A DNA stretch of 64,000 nucleotides, from positions 992,001-1,056,000 of the forward strand of contig JANTQA010000060.1 in NCBI GenBank assembly GCA_027625915.1, given 5' to 3'. Below the pieces are notes generated by a model. It worked only from the letters and a program-made list of their open reading frames with translations, did not search any database and had not been told where the DNA came from. The position numbers and the translations under genes were made by a program. The DNA comes from Anaeramoeba flamelloides (lineage: Eukaryota > Metamonada > Anaeramoebidae). Shown piece after piece: positions 23,601 to 36,769 of the stretch. Position 1 is the stretch's first letter, and every line of letters starts with the position of its first letter.

Positions 23601-26600
23601 TGAAAAAGAAAATAAATAATTTGAAAAATGTATTTAAAAGAGAGTTCACCATATGCTACATTTTTTTTTTTTTTTTATTATTTTTATTAAACAACAAAAA
23701 ATTTATCAAATATAAACAAAATTTGTCGGAAAAGGAACCTTTTTTGCAATAGTTAATTTCAAAAAGACTAAGAAAAATAAATTAATATTAATTGAAATAT
23801 AATTAATATATTAGAAGTTTTGATGATAACATATATTATCATGATATTGACAATAAAATCACCATTAGCCCAACTTTATCGCGAAAAATCATAAAATCGT
23901 GATATTCCATATTATCGCGATAAAATGAAAAATTATTTTTTTTGAAATAACCTTAAAAAAACTCTTGAATTTTAAAAAAAATCTCTTGACTTTTCCAACA
24001 CTTTTCCACATTTAAAAATGTTTATAAGTGTTTGTAAGTTGTGTATTGTCTTCAAGTGTTTAAAAGTTTTGAAAGACAAAAAATTTTTATAAACGGAATG
24101 AGTTTGTTTATAGTGGAAATTAAATAGTTTTTTCAATTCATTTTTTTTTTTTTCAAAATACGAAATCTCAAACAAATTTTATGATCAAAAAAATAATAAT
24201 CCATTTCAACAAATTAATTGAATATAAAATAGATATGCTTTTTTAAAATGGAGTTGTTGCCTTCACAAGTTAAATAACCAAAAAGAATAAAGAGTAATTT
24301 TCCTTCTTATTGGTGATCGATCTAACAAAAACCTCTAAAGCTCTAGTTGTGTTTTCTATCCAATATCAAAGATGGTCAAAGAAGAAGAATAAGAAAAAGA
24401 ATAACAATTGCACAAAAAATCTTAATAATTGGTGATCATCTGGCTAGGTTGTTGTGAAAGCTTTTTAAAAAGATATCCAGCTCCTTTCAGCTTTGCAAGA
24501 ATATTGAAAATGTTTTAACCCAAGAACACATTCTTAAAAGAACAGGGTTAAGGGTTGGTTGTTTTAGAAGCTCTTTTATTTAACACAATTTACAATACCA
24601 GTCTTGACTGAGAAAATATTTATTTCTCTTTAGTTCTTATTGTTGTTGATCTAAAGGATCGATAGGTTTGTCAACCAAATCAAAAGAAAATACAATAAAA
24701 CTCTTTGATCGGAGAGTCGATAAAATTTAGTATCTTTTTTGTTGTTTTTTCAAAGAATAACTTTGAATCACCTACATCTGTTTTTTGATCAAAAAAATTT
24801 TCTTTGTAAAAATCTTGCTCAATTAGCCAAAAACACATCAGCTATTATATCGCGATTACTTTTTTAATCATGATATTTTGGCATTTATCACGATTTTTTA
24901 ATAATTGAGGATCGCGATTTTATAGAATATTGCGATTTGTCATATTATCGCGAGATAATATTGAATATCGCGATTTTCTAAAAATAATCATGATTTGATA
25001 GAAATTATTGTGATTTTTGTAACTTTATCATGAATTAAGCATAGATATCATCAAAGCCTCTATTAAATTCATATTTATTTTTAACTTGTGTTTTTTTTCT
25101 AATTCATTTTGAAATTTCGTTTTTAATCTTTAAAGACCAAAATTTTATAGTAATTGGATCTGAGACGAACAATTGTAGTAATAAAGTGCAAAAAGTTTTT
25201 TGCTTCATCTTTTGTTTCTTTTTAAAAAAGTTTTTTTCAAAATTTTAAATGGGAATCAAAATAAAAAGAAAAAAGAAATATACAAACATACATTTTGTTA
25301 AGTTCATAATTCAATTTTACCGTACACAAAAGAAGATTTATTTCCCCACGTCGTGTCATATCCTTTGAATTTTTTACATACCATATGCTGTTATCTTGAA
25401 TTCTAAAAAATCGCTTTTCCCAATCTTTTACAACACCGCCAGTTTTCATTCTTAAATACCCACTTTTGTCCAAAGTTTTTCGACTTTTTTCCTTTTCTTG
25501 TCGTTTTTTTAATAACATCTATATAATAAATTCAAAAATAAAAAAATTATTTTTAAAAGGTAATTCATAAAATTAATGGAGTTAAGGTTGTTAATCCAAC
25601 CAAAAAATGGAAATTTTTTTGCAGTTTTTAATAATGATAATAAATTCAAAGAAAATTGTTATTTTTTGAATATTTTTGTTCTTAAAGGAGGTGGCACATT
25701 TTATCAATTTTAAGTACCTCGGTTCCTGAGAAATTCAACTATTAAAATCATTTATTTAACCAAATACATGAACACTTTAATAAATAAGAGAGTGGGATAT
25801 ACCCTAGCTGAATATATTCACATATCGTTTTAAAAAAATAGGAAATCAAAATAATTTAATATATTGATCACGTAAAAAAAAATTAAAAAAAAAACATTTA
25901 TTTCTTGATCTTATCTGAAAATTTTGATACAATCACTTCTTTTTTACTTGATTTTATTTTTAATTCTTCATAAAAAAGCTTTTGTTCTACAAAAATTTTT
26001 GAGAAACAAATTAGATTCTATTTCAAAAAAAATTTCCACAAATTGAATTTTAATTTCCTATTTTTCATTTCATTCATCTAATTCTTAGATTTTGTTCAAG
26101 AAAATATGATATTTTTTAAAAACTTTCTTCTTCAGAAAAATATTGATTTATTGGATTAATTTGTTTTATTTGTAAAAAAATTTTTTTGTACAGCAAATTG
26201 TAAAAATCAAAATAGTTTTGAATTTTACTTTCATTTGTTTAGCCATTTCTTCTTTTTTGTTTGAGTTAAACTTTTTGTAGGCTTTTTTTTTTTTTTTTAA
26301 TTTCGAGAATTCAGTCATTCGTTAGTTTTAATCTTTGGAACAGTATTCTTTGTTTTGGCTTGGTTTGATAAAAATATTTTAAAAAAGAATTCTGAAAACA
26401 AATTTGTCAAAAAAGATTTTTGTTAAAAAAATAATAAATAGAAACAGTGCCTAGAAATGCAAATTAGTCTCGTGTTTATTCTCATCCAAATTTAAGGAGG
26501 ACAAAGAAAATTAAAAATCTTCGGAAATATATTTTTTTGACGAAAAATTTTTTTCATTCTTGATTTGTACTAGTTTATTTGGAAAGGTAATCTTTCCAGT

Positions 26601-29306
26601 TTGGTTTTAATAAAAAGAAAAGATTTGTTTAAAATATAATCCTTTTTCGGTCTGTTTTTTTTTGGTTTATTCTTGGATTAATTTGGAGCATTCATTGAGA
26701 ACAAATTTCTAGTTTCAAAAAACAAGTATTTCATGATAATGAAAAATTTTTTACACTTTTTAATAACATCAATTAAAATAAACATTATTGGTTTATAAGA
26801 GATCTGTGATCAAAAATTATTTTTCAAGGTATTTTACAATTTAAGTTGAAAAATACAATTTTCCAGATTCTAAAAAGATTTTTTTTAAATTTAATATTTA
26901 ATAAAAAAATTTGAATTTTTTTTTTTCATCTTGAAGTGGTTATAATAATATCTTTCAAAGCATTTTAAATTTAATAAATATAGTTCAAATGGTGAATCAA
27001 TTATTTTGACTATTAAAGAATTGTTTATTAATTTTAATTGAAAAAAATATTTTTTCTTTAATTTTCGGTTAGTTTTTTTTTAATTTTTCTGTTTATTTGT
27101 AGAATCGTTAGATTTTCGTTAGGTTTTTTTTAATTTAAGAAATAAACCGAAAATTAAATAAATTTTCGATTTATTTTTTTTATATTAAAAAAAAACCTCC
27201 GTTAGCTTTTCCAGAATTCAAAAGAATAGAGTAACAATCTTTGATTTTTCTCCATTCTTTTAAATTCTGGAAAAGCTAGGCACCCGAAGGCACTTTGCGG
27301 ACACTTTCGTTAGTTTTTCCAGAATTCAAAAGAATGGAGTAAAATGATAGGATTTTTCTCCCTTCTTTTGAATTCTGGAAAACCTAGGACACAAAATATT
27401 TATCGTTAGTAATTTTTTTTCTATATTTCAGTTTAATTAGACGAATACAGCATTTTTAAAACTATTAGTTATTATCTATCCAACAAAATATCCCAAAGCT
27501 GAATAAAACTAAAATTCATTCGTACATTTATTTAAAAAATTATACCCTAAAAAACACCTTTTTTTTCTAGACTATCGAGTTTTAAAAAACTTGGTGCCAC
27601 TGACAAAAATAAATACAATAGCCTCAAGAATTTGAAGTTCTGGATCTCGGTTATATTGTTAATAAACTTTATTATTGAGGATGAAAGGTTAATCCAAGTA
27701 GTTGCTTTATCTAACTCGTAATTTTCAATTTTGTTTTTTCATACCGATGTATTTGAAATTTAAATGAGATCAAATTTACTTTAATTTCCTTTTTTCTTAA
27801 TTCTAATGTTTGTTTCTATTTAGGATTTTTAGTTTATCAATATCGCTCAGACAAAATAAACAATTACCAAATAAATAAAACAAGAAATCACAAATTTTTG
27901 TCTCTTTCTCAGATAACTCTCTTTGAAAAATATTAAAAGGAAAATGAAGTGAAAATTTTTTCCCCTTTAATTTTCAAATACCAGTTGTGGTGTAATAAAA
28001 AAACATTGGTAAATTTTCTCTGGAAAGTAAACCAAAACATTAAATAACGATTTCTCTCTCCCCAGAATACCATTTTTTTGTTAATGGTGGTGACTTGTAT
28101 TCCCCCTTATGAATCAAAAAAAAAAAAAAAAAAAAAGAAATTTCGATCATTTTTTTACCGAAAAAAAAAAAAAAAATTACAAAAGATGAAAAGAACGTTA
28201 CTTTATAAATTTTGATTTTGTGCTCTTCTTGTTGGTTTGTTAAATCTTGGTAATATAATTTTACTTCATTTAATTGATCATTTGCCTTGTTGATAGCGAT
28301 AGTATTTTTTTCTAAAACAGAATTTGCAAAAAAATAAAAGTCTGATTGTGATTGTAAAAAGTCCTTCATGCGATCAACGAATTCAAATTTTTTTTTTTCT
28401 CGAATCCTGACCAGTTTGGATGCCAAGTCAAGGCAACCAACAACATAACTACGAACGTAAATTTTTATTTTATTTTGTAGAATTGAAAGGGAAAGAAACA
28501 AATAAGTTTAAAATTGGTTGGTTGTGGTGAGAAAGAGACTTTGTGGAAGAAGAACAAAAAGTTGATTATATAGATAAAGAAAAAAAGATCGTTTTTTTTT
28601 TATTTATTCTTTCTTTTTTATTTTTTAATTTTTGTTTTTGTTTTTTTTTACCTTTCTTCTGCATTTAAAAAGGCTGTTTCTGTTTTTGATGAATTTTTAC
28701 TGTTCGGTGGCGTGTTAAGATGTTTATTAAAGGCACTATTTCTTTCTGATTTCATTTTTAATAATTTTTTATATTGCAATTTGGATTGCTTGAGTTCTTC
28801 ATCAATAAATTTTTTCAAGGGACCGATCAAATTTGTTTTAATAAAATTGAACTTCGTTTTGGTTATGTTTATTGGAAATTGTGTTCATGGTTTTTGTTGT
28901 TTATGGAAAACAGAGGGAAAAAATTAAAATAAGTAAAAATTAATATTTTTCTTCAGATCGAAAGAAAAAAGAAGAAGAAAGTGTTGTTTTCAATTACATT
29001 AAGCCTTCTTGCTTCATTAACACCAGAAAAATTATTTGAAAATGTGCTCAAAACTTGGTTGATAGAATCTTGTCCATCTTTCTCTGTTACGTCAAAGATT
29101 TGCTTGTTGTATTCAACTATACTTGCAGAAAGCTTTTTTCCGATTTCAGAGAGACTCTCGGCTGCTTTAATGTATTGGTTGGCTATTTTATTCATATTTT
29201 TTAATGTGCTTTTTAGTTTTTTATTCTTTTGAGTCTCGATTTTTAATTTGGAAGAAAACATGGGTGAGTCTTCTAAGATTTCATCAAAGTCTACTTGTCT
29301 TTGCAT
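20601..29306 (-). CDS. ACAP-type Arf GTPase-activating protein (BAR-PH-ArfGAP-ankyrin)
   Basis: Five exons join on the minus strand: 29306-28998, 28851-28652, 28448-28202, 25518-25292, 22050-20601. All junctions are GT-AG and phases agree (0, 2, 0, 2), giving 2433 nt, 810 residues plus TAA. Exons 1-3 (residues 1-252) form an alpha-helical BAR-type region starting FDEILEDSPMF. A PH domain follows at about 270-366 (GYLRMK...WEKRFFRIQD...INLLLCTVK, then CFQIVTP and EEMRSWMEVI). The ArfGAP zinc finger has C400, C403, C420, C423 and the catalytic-type arginine R428 in CSGTHRNLG. Three ankyrin repeats lie at about 507-603, then an Asn/Ser-rich acidic stretch and a strongly basic tail. Order and spacing match the ACAP/centaurin-beta family, which stimulates GTP hydrolysis on Arf6-like GTPases at curved endosomal or plasma membranes. 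Each exon alone looks like a meaningless fragment; only the spliced model makes sense. Introns are 146, 203, 2683 and 3241 bp. Confidence 0.9.
22328..22594. mobile_element. Foldback MITE with TTATTGGACCC ends
   Basis: About 65 bp of inverted repeat lie at each end: TTTTATTGGACCCTAAGGAG at the left and its reverse complement at the right, continuing through CCTCTTGTTT and ATTCCTAAATTTTTATTTCG. The unpaired centre is short and has no reading frame. It sits in intron 4 of the ACAP-type gene. Its superfamily cannot be fixed from one copy. Confidence 0.7.
23812..25062. mobile_element. Non-autonomous hAT-like element with TATCGCGATA repeats
   Basis: The terminal inverted repeats read TAGAAGTTTTGATGATA at the left and TAGAGGCTTTGATGATATC at the right (reverse complement). 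TAGRG-type starts are known from hAT elements. Both subterminal zones carry clustered TATCGCGAT and TATCATGAT motifs (23877-23925 and 24845-25040), as transposase-binding sites often do. The interior of about 900 bp is less AT-rich but has many stops on both strands, so no transposase is encoded. No exact 8-bp target duplication was seen. The hAT assignment is inference. Confidence 0.6.
25519..28201 (-). other. 2.7-kb intron 3 of the ACAP-type gene
   Basis: The donor GTAACG is at 28201 and the acceptor TTTATTATATAG ends at 25519. It is a phase 0 intron separating the BAR region from the PH domain. It contains copy 1 of the palindrome-array element (26700-27820). Confidence 0.75.
26700..27820 (+). 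mobile_element. Palindrome-array element, copy 1
   Basis: The conserved left arm (about 26700-27060) includes TTACACTTTTTAATAACATC and GATCAAAAATTATTTTTC. A palindromic middle (27120-27395) follows, with two units of TTTTCCAGAATTCAAAAGAAT...ATTCTTTTGAATTCTGGAAAA flanked by GTTAG and CTAGG. A conserved right arm (27405-27820) includes CTATATTTCAGTTTAATTAGAC and GATGAAAGGTTAATCCAAGTAG. Copies lie at 31440-32700 (inverted), 48500-49270 and 59985-61560. No reading frame is present. It lies within intron 3 of the ACAP-type gene. Confidence 0.65.
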
Positions 29307-30315
29307 TTTGGGTTTGTTAGAATTTTTGAAAAAAAAAAAAAAATTTGTTTTTAGTTGAAAATGGTGGAAAAAATGAATTTTTTATTTCATTGTTTGGTGG
29401 GATTCTCTTTCAATATTTAAACACTGAAGTGTAACTGTGTAATGAGTAAAGAATCATTTTTTTCCTTTTTACTCTTTTCAAATGACCCTACAATGAAGAT
29501 TTGTGAATTATAATTCAGGAAAAAAATTGTCAATTGGAAAGAAATTGCCAAATAAGGTTATATGGCAAAAACAGTAGTTAAATGTTCTCCTTTTTATAAT
29601 ATTTAATAATGTCCTTTTTTCTTCATTTTAAATCAAAAGCCAGTTTCAAAAATTAGAATGATTGTTGTAATCAAAATAGAATCGAAAACAACACATTAAA
29701 AAAAAAAATTGAAGAATGCTCAATTTACCCAATTTGAGATTTTAATTGTAAAACATTAGTAAAATAATTTTTTTGGATTTTTTGATTCTATGGGTTTCCT
29801 AATTCAGGTGAAATTAATTTTAAGATTTTAACATTACTGTTTGTTGTTAAATAAATTGGAACAAAATAATCATTCAGCTTTCCAAAAAAAAGATTTGAAA
29901 AGTTAGTAAAATTTCAATTTGAATTCTCAAAAGAAACATAAATTCATGATTTTCGTCTGTTGTAATTGGGGAATTTTGACAATTTATTTAAAATATTGAT
30001 ATGTGATTTTTATGGAATTCTGAATGAAAATTTTGATCTTTTTATTTTACAATTAACAGTAGACACTAATCCAATTTGGTCAATTTTATTTTATAGATCA
30101 GATTGATCCGTGAACAATAAGTAAAAAAATTATTGAAAAATAATTCAATTTCTTGACTATCTATAAAAAAAATGGATTTGACAATTTTTTCAGGAAAGGA
30201 AAAGTGAAAACAAACAATTAATTTAAAAATTTTCAATTGATTATGAGTTTCTATGAAGATCATTTACAACTTTTTTAACTTTAGCTGTAAACTGATTTTG
30301 GGAATTTAAATTACA

Positions 30316-30514
30316 ACCAGTTCCACTATTAAGAGACGAACTTTCAATGAAATTCCAAGGCACAATAAAAATCTCAAATTAAGGCACAAAATTCAGATTC
30401 TAATAAAATAATTTGGGTAAAAACAAAAAACTAAATTTTGTGCTTTAATTTGAGATTTTTTTTGTGCCTTAAATTTCGTTAAAAGTTTGAGTCTTAAAAG
30501 TGGTACCCACAGTA
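30316..30514. mobile_element. CAGTC foldback MITE, copy 1 (diverged)
   Basis: It is a near-palindrome of about 200 bp with AAGGCACAA...AATCTCAAATTAAGGCACAAAATT in the left half and the complement in the right half. Its ends (CCAGTTCCACT, GTACCCACAG) have drifted from the CAGTC consensus. Confidence 0.7.
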
Positions 30515-31439
30515 CTTCTTTTCCAAAAAATTAATTCTGTCAATTAAAGAACAACAAACACAAAAGAAAGTTAAGTTGAATTGTCTTGTTTGATTTGTTT
30601 TATCTACTTGTAGAAGAATTAAATTGGGCTACATTTTGTTCCTGATATCAACATTCTATTATATCTTTTGATTTTATATTTGAAAAAAAGAAAATATTTT
30701 TAAGGACCAACTTTAAATAATATAAACAGTACATTATCCAATCTTAATAAATAATACAGTTTTCTGGATAAAAGAAAAAGTTGGAAATAAGAGAAATTAT
30801 TGACTTTTGATCAAGAAGTCTTTTTCTCATTACTCTTTCTCGAAAATATACAAGGATCCAAATGGATATAATAAAAAAAGAGATGATAAAGAATCCCCAG
30901 ATCCATTATTTTAGCTTTTTGCCCGCTCTTGAAATATTTTGTATAAAAGCTGCTTTTTTAATCAAAATAGAATTAATTCAAGAAATTTATTTAACAAAAG
31001 ATAATCAATATTTACTATGCCAAGAATTTTAGTCTCCGAAGAATATTTATTGATCGTTGCGACAATACAATAATATATTAATAGTTAATGGCTATGCCTT
31101 AAGTTTTTTATATTATTGATTTCAAAATTTGACCAACCCTCAACTAAATCTTAACCAAAAGAAAATTATAATTTGATCTGATCATCAATTTAATTTCTTT
31201 TTTTACATCATATTTCGAAATTAATTGTTGTTTTTTTTGAAGATCTTTGTATATAACCAAATTATTATTTACAATTCAAATATATATTAAAATTAGTTGA
31301 AAATTTTTACCTCTAAATCGTAATTAATTTTGTATATTAATATGAAATCAATACAATGATATGTCATTTTATCTCTTATTTGTATAATTTTATAGTTCCA
31401 AAAAATTTATTTTTTTTCAGATTTATATGAAATCAAAAT

Positions 31440-32700
31440 ACTATTGAGTAATTTCGTTTGCATTTCATTTGGTTTGAAAAAAATAAAATTGAAAAATTTT
31501 AGGTTAGACATTACAACTATTTCCATTAACCTTTCATCTTTAAAAATATATTTAATAACAATATAATTAAAATAGAATAACTTTAAATTTTATGAGGCTG
31601 TTGTATTTATTATTGTCAGTAGTACTGCTATTTTTAAAATTATCTAGTCTAGATAAAAAACAAGTTTTTTATTTTTTGGGTAAGAAAATCCAAAATAAGC
31701 AGAGGGATGAATTTCAGTTTAATTCCATTTGGAGATATTTACTTTGATATAACGAAACTAATAGAGTAAAAAATGTTGTGTTTTCTAATTAAACTGAAAT
31801 AGATATAAAAAATTTTTTATGTTATTTCTTACGTCAACTGCCTAAGTTTTCAAGAATTTAGAAGAATTGGGTAATATCTTGGATTTCACTCCATTATTTT
31901 GAATTCTGCAAAACCTAATAAAAGTTTCCTTTTTTCCAGCAAAGTGACTATCCTTTCTTGAGGTTTTCTGTTGAATTGTACAATCTATATCGTTTACAAT
32001 AAAAAAAAACCTAACTAAACTTTAAATAAGTTTTTTTTCTAATTAAAAGAATCAAGTAAAATCTCTAAGACTTTACCCGATTTTTTTGAATTCTGGAAAA
32101 TTAGGGGAAGTGAGCGTAGAGTGTAGTCAAGTGCCTAGCTTTTCTTGGTGTTTTCTGTTTTATTAGTAAAGTGTTCTAGGTTTTCCAGAATTCAAAAGAA
32201 TAGAAAAAAATAAAAGATTTTGCACAATTCTTTTAAATTCTGGAAAATCTAACCGATTGTTGTTTTTTTTTGAAATAAACAGAAAATATCTTAAATACTC
32301 TGTTAATTTCAAAATTTAAATAAAACATAACAGAAAAATAAATACATTTGTTTTTTCAATTCTAATCAATAAATAATCCATTCATACTTAAAATAATTGA
32401 TTATCTATTTGAAAGACACATTTATAATATTTAAAATGCTTTTAAAATATTATGACAATAGACTGTTGTGAAATAAAACTGTTCAATTTTTACAATCTTA
32501 AATCCGAAAAAATCTTCCTCGAAAAATTTTTTTTCCAAATAAATTGTTAAATAACATTAAAAATAATTTTTGATCCAAAATATCTTATTAACCATTAGTT
32601 TTTATTATCAGCGAAGTTATAAAAAAGTGAAAAATTCGTAACAGTTTATTTTTTTGGAGAAAATTTTCAATGATCGTGTTGTTTAAAAGAATAATGAATA
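31440..32700 (-). mobile_element. Palindrome-array element, copy 2 (inverted)
   Basis: Reverse-complement reading gives the same arm order as copy 1. The left-arm words ACTTTTTTATAACTTC and GATCAAAAATTATTTTTAATG lie at the high-coordinate end. The right-arm words TATTTCAGTTTAATTAG, AAACTGAAATTCATC and GATGAAAGGTTAATGG lie at the low end. The middle has three Ccagaattc-type palindromes (about 31845-31920, 32035-32105, 32170-32255) interleaved with TTCTTG-GGTTTTCTGTTT-type units. Confidence 0.6.
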
Positions 32701-33686
32701 TAAACCAAAATATTCATTTAAAATTCAAAAAATAAGGGATTTTATAGATTAGAAATTATTAATTAAGTTTACTTTTCATTTTATATTTTGTTACATTTTG
32801 TTAAATTTTTGGGTTCAAAATTATCAAAAAAATTTAAAAATATTTTAAATAAATCTAATATAAAACTCAATTATAATGTTTCTAAAGATATACGATTTCA
32901 CATTTTTCCCCAGATAAAAACGAGAATTACTTTGTAAAAAAATTTAAATATGGAAAAAAATTAAAAAAAAATAAAAAAAAATTAAAAAAAAAATATAATT
33001 CAAAATGTTGCAACAATAATACGAATCCAGCCAAACACAATAATTGGATTGGAAGAAATAACTTCAAAATGTTCAAAAAAATAGTTTAAATATGATAATT
33101 GGATATCAAGATTGTTTCAAACCAATTAAGATTATAATGAAAAAAAATATTTTTTTTTTTGAAAAAATTTAAATATAATAAAAAAATGAAATAATGGAAA
33201 ATTATTTGGTAAATTATTAGAAATAGAAGAAATCAAAGAGTCTAATTAAAGATATAAAAAATACAAAATGTTAAAAAAATGATAAAAAACTATCTCAGCA
33301 AAAAATATTTAATAAAAAAGGAAAGGATAAAAAAATAAAATAAAAATATTTAAAAATTATAGAAATACTTTCAAGAGTTACCCAAAAATATGTCAAAGAC
33401 TTAATGAAAATAATTTCAAATTAATTAAAGTTAGATATATATTCTATATTTAAAAAGATAGATGAAATGTTAACATTAAATTATAAACCAATCTCAATTA
33501 ACAATGGTGTTGTGGATATTTACCACAAGCTTTTTTCCAATTTACTGCATCATCTTGCAAAACTATACATGTTAATAAATTTTGATTAATAAAAAAACAG
33601 AAACATGAATTATTGTGTCGAATTATTGGTAAACGTGTAATTAAATAAAGAGTGGTGGTGGGTGGTTGGGCGACAAACAATATATA

Positions 33687-33883
33687 CAGTCAGTTCCACT
33701 TTTAAGGCACAAACTTTCAACGGAAATTAAGGCACAATAAAAATCTCAAATTAAGGAACAAAATTCAGATTCTAGTAAAATAAATTGTAAAAAAAAAAAA
33801 TTTTAAATTTTGTGCCTTAATTTGAGGTTTTTTTGTGCCTTAATTTTCGTTGAAAGTTTGTTCCTTAAAAGTGAAACCGACTG
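33687..33883. mobile_element. CAGTC foldback MITE, copy 2, 197 bp
   Basis: It begins CAGTCAGTTCCACTTTTAAG, ends with the near-complement CTTAAAAGTGAAACCGACTG, and is flanked by TA on both sides. The two halves pair along almost their whole length. TA flanks and CAGT ends are usual for the Tc1/mariner superfamily. It is exactly the same length as the copy at 41656-41852. Confidence 0.8.
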
Positions 33884-33903
33884 TATATATATATATATAT
33901 AAA

Positions 33904-34572
<669 letters not shown>

Positions 34573-36721
34573 TAACTATTATTCTTTAATATGTGTAATC
34601 GAAATTTGGTACTCTATTGGTCTGAGTAATCCACAATTTATCAATTTTTAAATACAAGTATTTAACTTTCACATGTTTAAGAAATCAAACACTTTCCATG
34701 TCATATATGTTATTAAAATCCACTGAAACGGTTGAAAGGGATGCTCTGTATATTTTTATATTTGAAGATATTGCTACTATGTGCTTTTTTTTTTTTTGAG
34801 TTATATATCATGGACATAAACTAAAATAGTATTTATTCTCAAATTATCTTTTATATTGAAATTTCAATTGGTTTTTTATTATATTTAATACTTTTTAGAA
34901 GGGGTTATATTCATTTTCCTATCTTGGAACCGATTTTCTTTTCATATAAATACATAATAATTTTCCATTGCAATAAGTATGTTAATAATACTACATTATG
35001 CTGATCAACTAAAAAATAAAATTTTTCTATAAATATAATTTATCTCTTCCATGTTAAACTTTTAAGATATAGATGATCGTTTAGAAATTTATATTTAAGG
35101 TAAGAAGAAAAAATATCAAAAGTTGAGATCAAATAAAAAGAAGGCGTAAATAATATGAAATAAAGTAATAATCTAATATTATCCATCATAAGTAAAAAAT
35201 CAAGACAAAAAAAAAATAAAAATAAAATTATAAAAACAATCTGAATTTTTTTTTTTTAATTTATTTTTGTTAAATAGAATTTTATTCAAAATCCTTGTTA
35301 AAATAGAAACTATTTTAAAGTATGAACTGTTATAAAAAAAAGAAAATATATGAAACAATTAACCTAAACTCCAAACTTAACAATATTGGTACTGTCAGAG
35401 TAGTAATAATAGAATTAAAACCACCAAATTCTAAAACAATTAATAGTTTACATTTTTAAAAATGTAAGTGCAAATCAAACCCCTTGAATAATAAATACAA
35501 CAACAAAGATAAGAATAATCATATATATAAATAATGTTTTTGACTTTCAGTTAACTTGAAAAATATAATTTGAAAAGATACTCAAAGACAATTCCTCAGT
35601 CTGGATCGCTTAAAAAAGTTGAAAAGGTTTTATATTATCTCCCCCGTTTCAGTTTTTATTAATTCTATAAATTATCAGAACAAAACCTGAGCAACGCTGA
35701 TAACCAATCAATATCTATTCCTTTTCTGAGCAAAATAATCAATATAATCAAAAAGAAAAAATAAATAAAAAAATATCCACTAATTCTTATTTCATAAAAC
35801 AATGATACACGGTACGTTCTCTGTAATCAGGCCAGTTCTCAATTCATATCCATATTTAGGTTGAAAAAAAATAAATATCAAAGTTCATTACTTGTCTTTT
35901 AACTTATTTATTTGTGCTAGTTCTTTGGTTATTATAAAAAATCAATTCAACAGTCAAAATTTCTAAGAAATTAAAAGTAACAAAATAAAATGAATTTTTA
36001 TACAATAAAGCAAAGAAACCAAATTTAAATCCCGAAATTTTTTTTTTAAAATCATTTTATTCGTGGTCATTTTCCAGATATTTTTTGAATCTTTTCAAAA
36101 AAAAAAAAAAAAATGATGAATCAATCTCTTTAAAAAAGAAATTTATTGACTATTATCAGTGCATTGCGATCAATTATTTGCTTTGTAAATTAATAATAAA
36201 TTCTGAATTTTAAAATCTCTAGTTTTTTAATGTTGGTGACGAGAGAAAAAAAATATCGTACTATTCAATAAAATTAATCAAAAAATCCCTATATTATGAA
36301 AAAATAAAAAACAAAAAAAAGCAAAAAACAAAAATAATTAAAATTGGTTAATTTTATAATTTATGCAAAATTTTAAATTTTTTTTTATTCTTCTGCCATT
36401 TACATTTTTGACTGCTAATTTCATTTCAAAAATTAACACCCAAAATAAGAAATATTTATTTTATCTGTTGGAAATAACATTAATTATATCATTTCCTGTT
36501 CAATAAAACATTAATCTTTTATTATTTAAAATTTTTTTATACATATATGCATTTTAAATTAAAGATGATGTATTTTTTTGAAAAAAAAAATTCATCGTCC
36601 AATTTCTTAAATTCAAAGAAGCAAAAGAATCCAAAATTTGAAATATTTGATCCGAACAAAATTCACTATCTATTTTTGTTTCCACAAAAAAAAATAGATA
36701 GACAATTGTTATTTGTAAAAG

Positions 36722-36767
<46 letters not shown>
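36722..36767. repeat. 46-base poly-A tract
   Basis: A pure A homopolymer. No adjacent SINE or retrocopy body was recognised. Confidence 0.9.

Positions 36768-36769
<2 letters not shown>

Larger units (their letters stand above)
22051..25291 (-). other. 3.2-kb intron 4 of the ACAP-type gene
   Basis: The donor GTATGT (25291) sits inside the PH domain between residues 327 and 329. The acceptor ATATTATAG ends at 22051. The intron contains a foldback MITE (22328-22594) and an hAT-like element (23812-25062). The other two short introns of the gene are under 210 bp, so transposon insertion explains most of this length. Confidence 0.75.

Noticed and set aside
33480-33680. Frame containing NYKPISINN, resembling the first motif of LINE reverse transcriptases, and an antisense frame of 60 codons
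   Set aside because: Only one short motif matches and none of the following reverse transcriptase motifs appear in any frame, so chance is likely.
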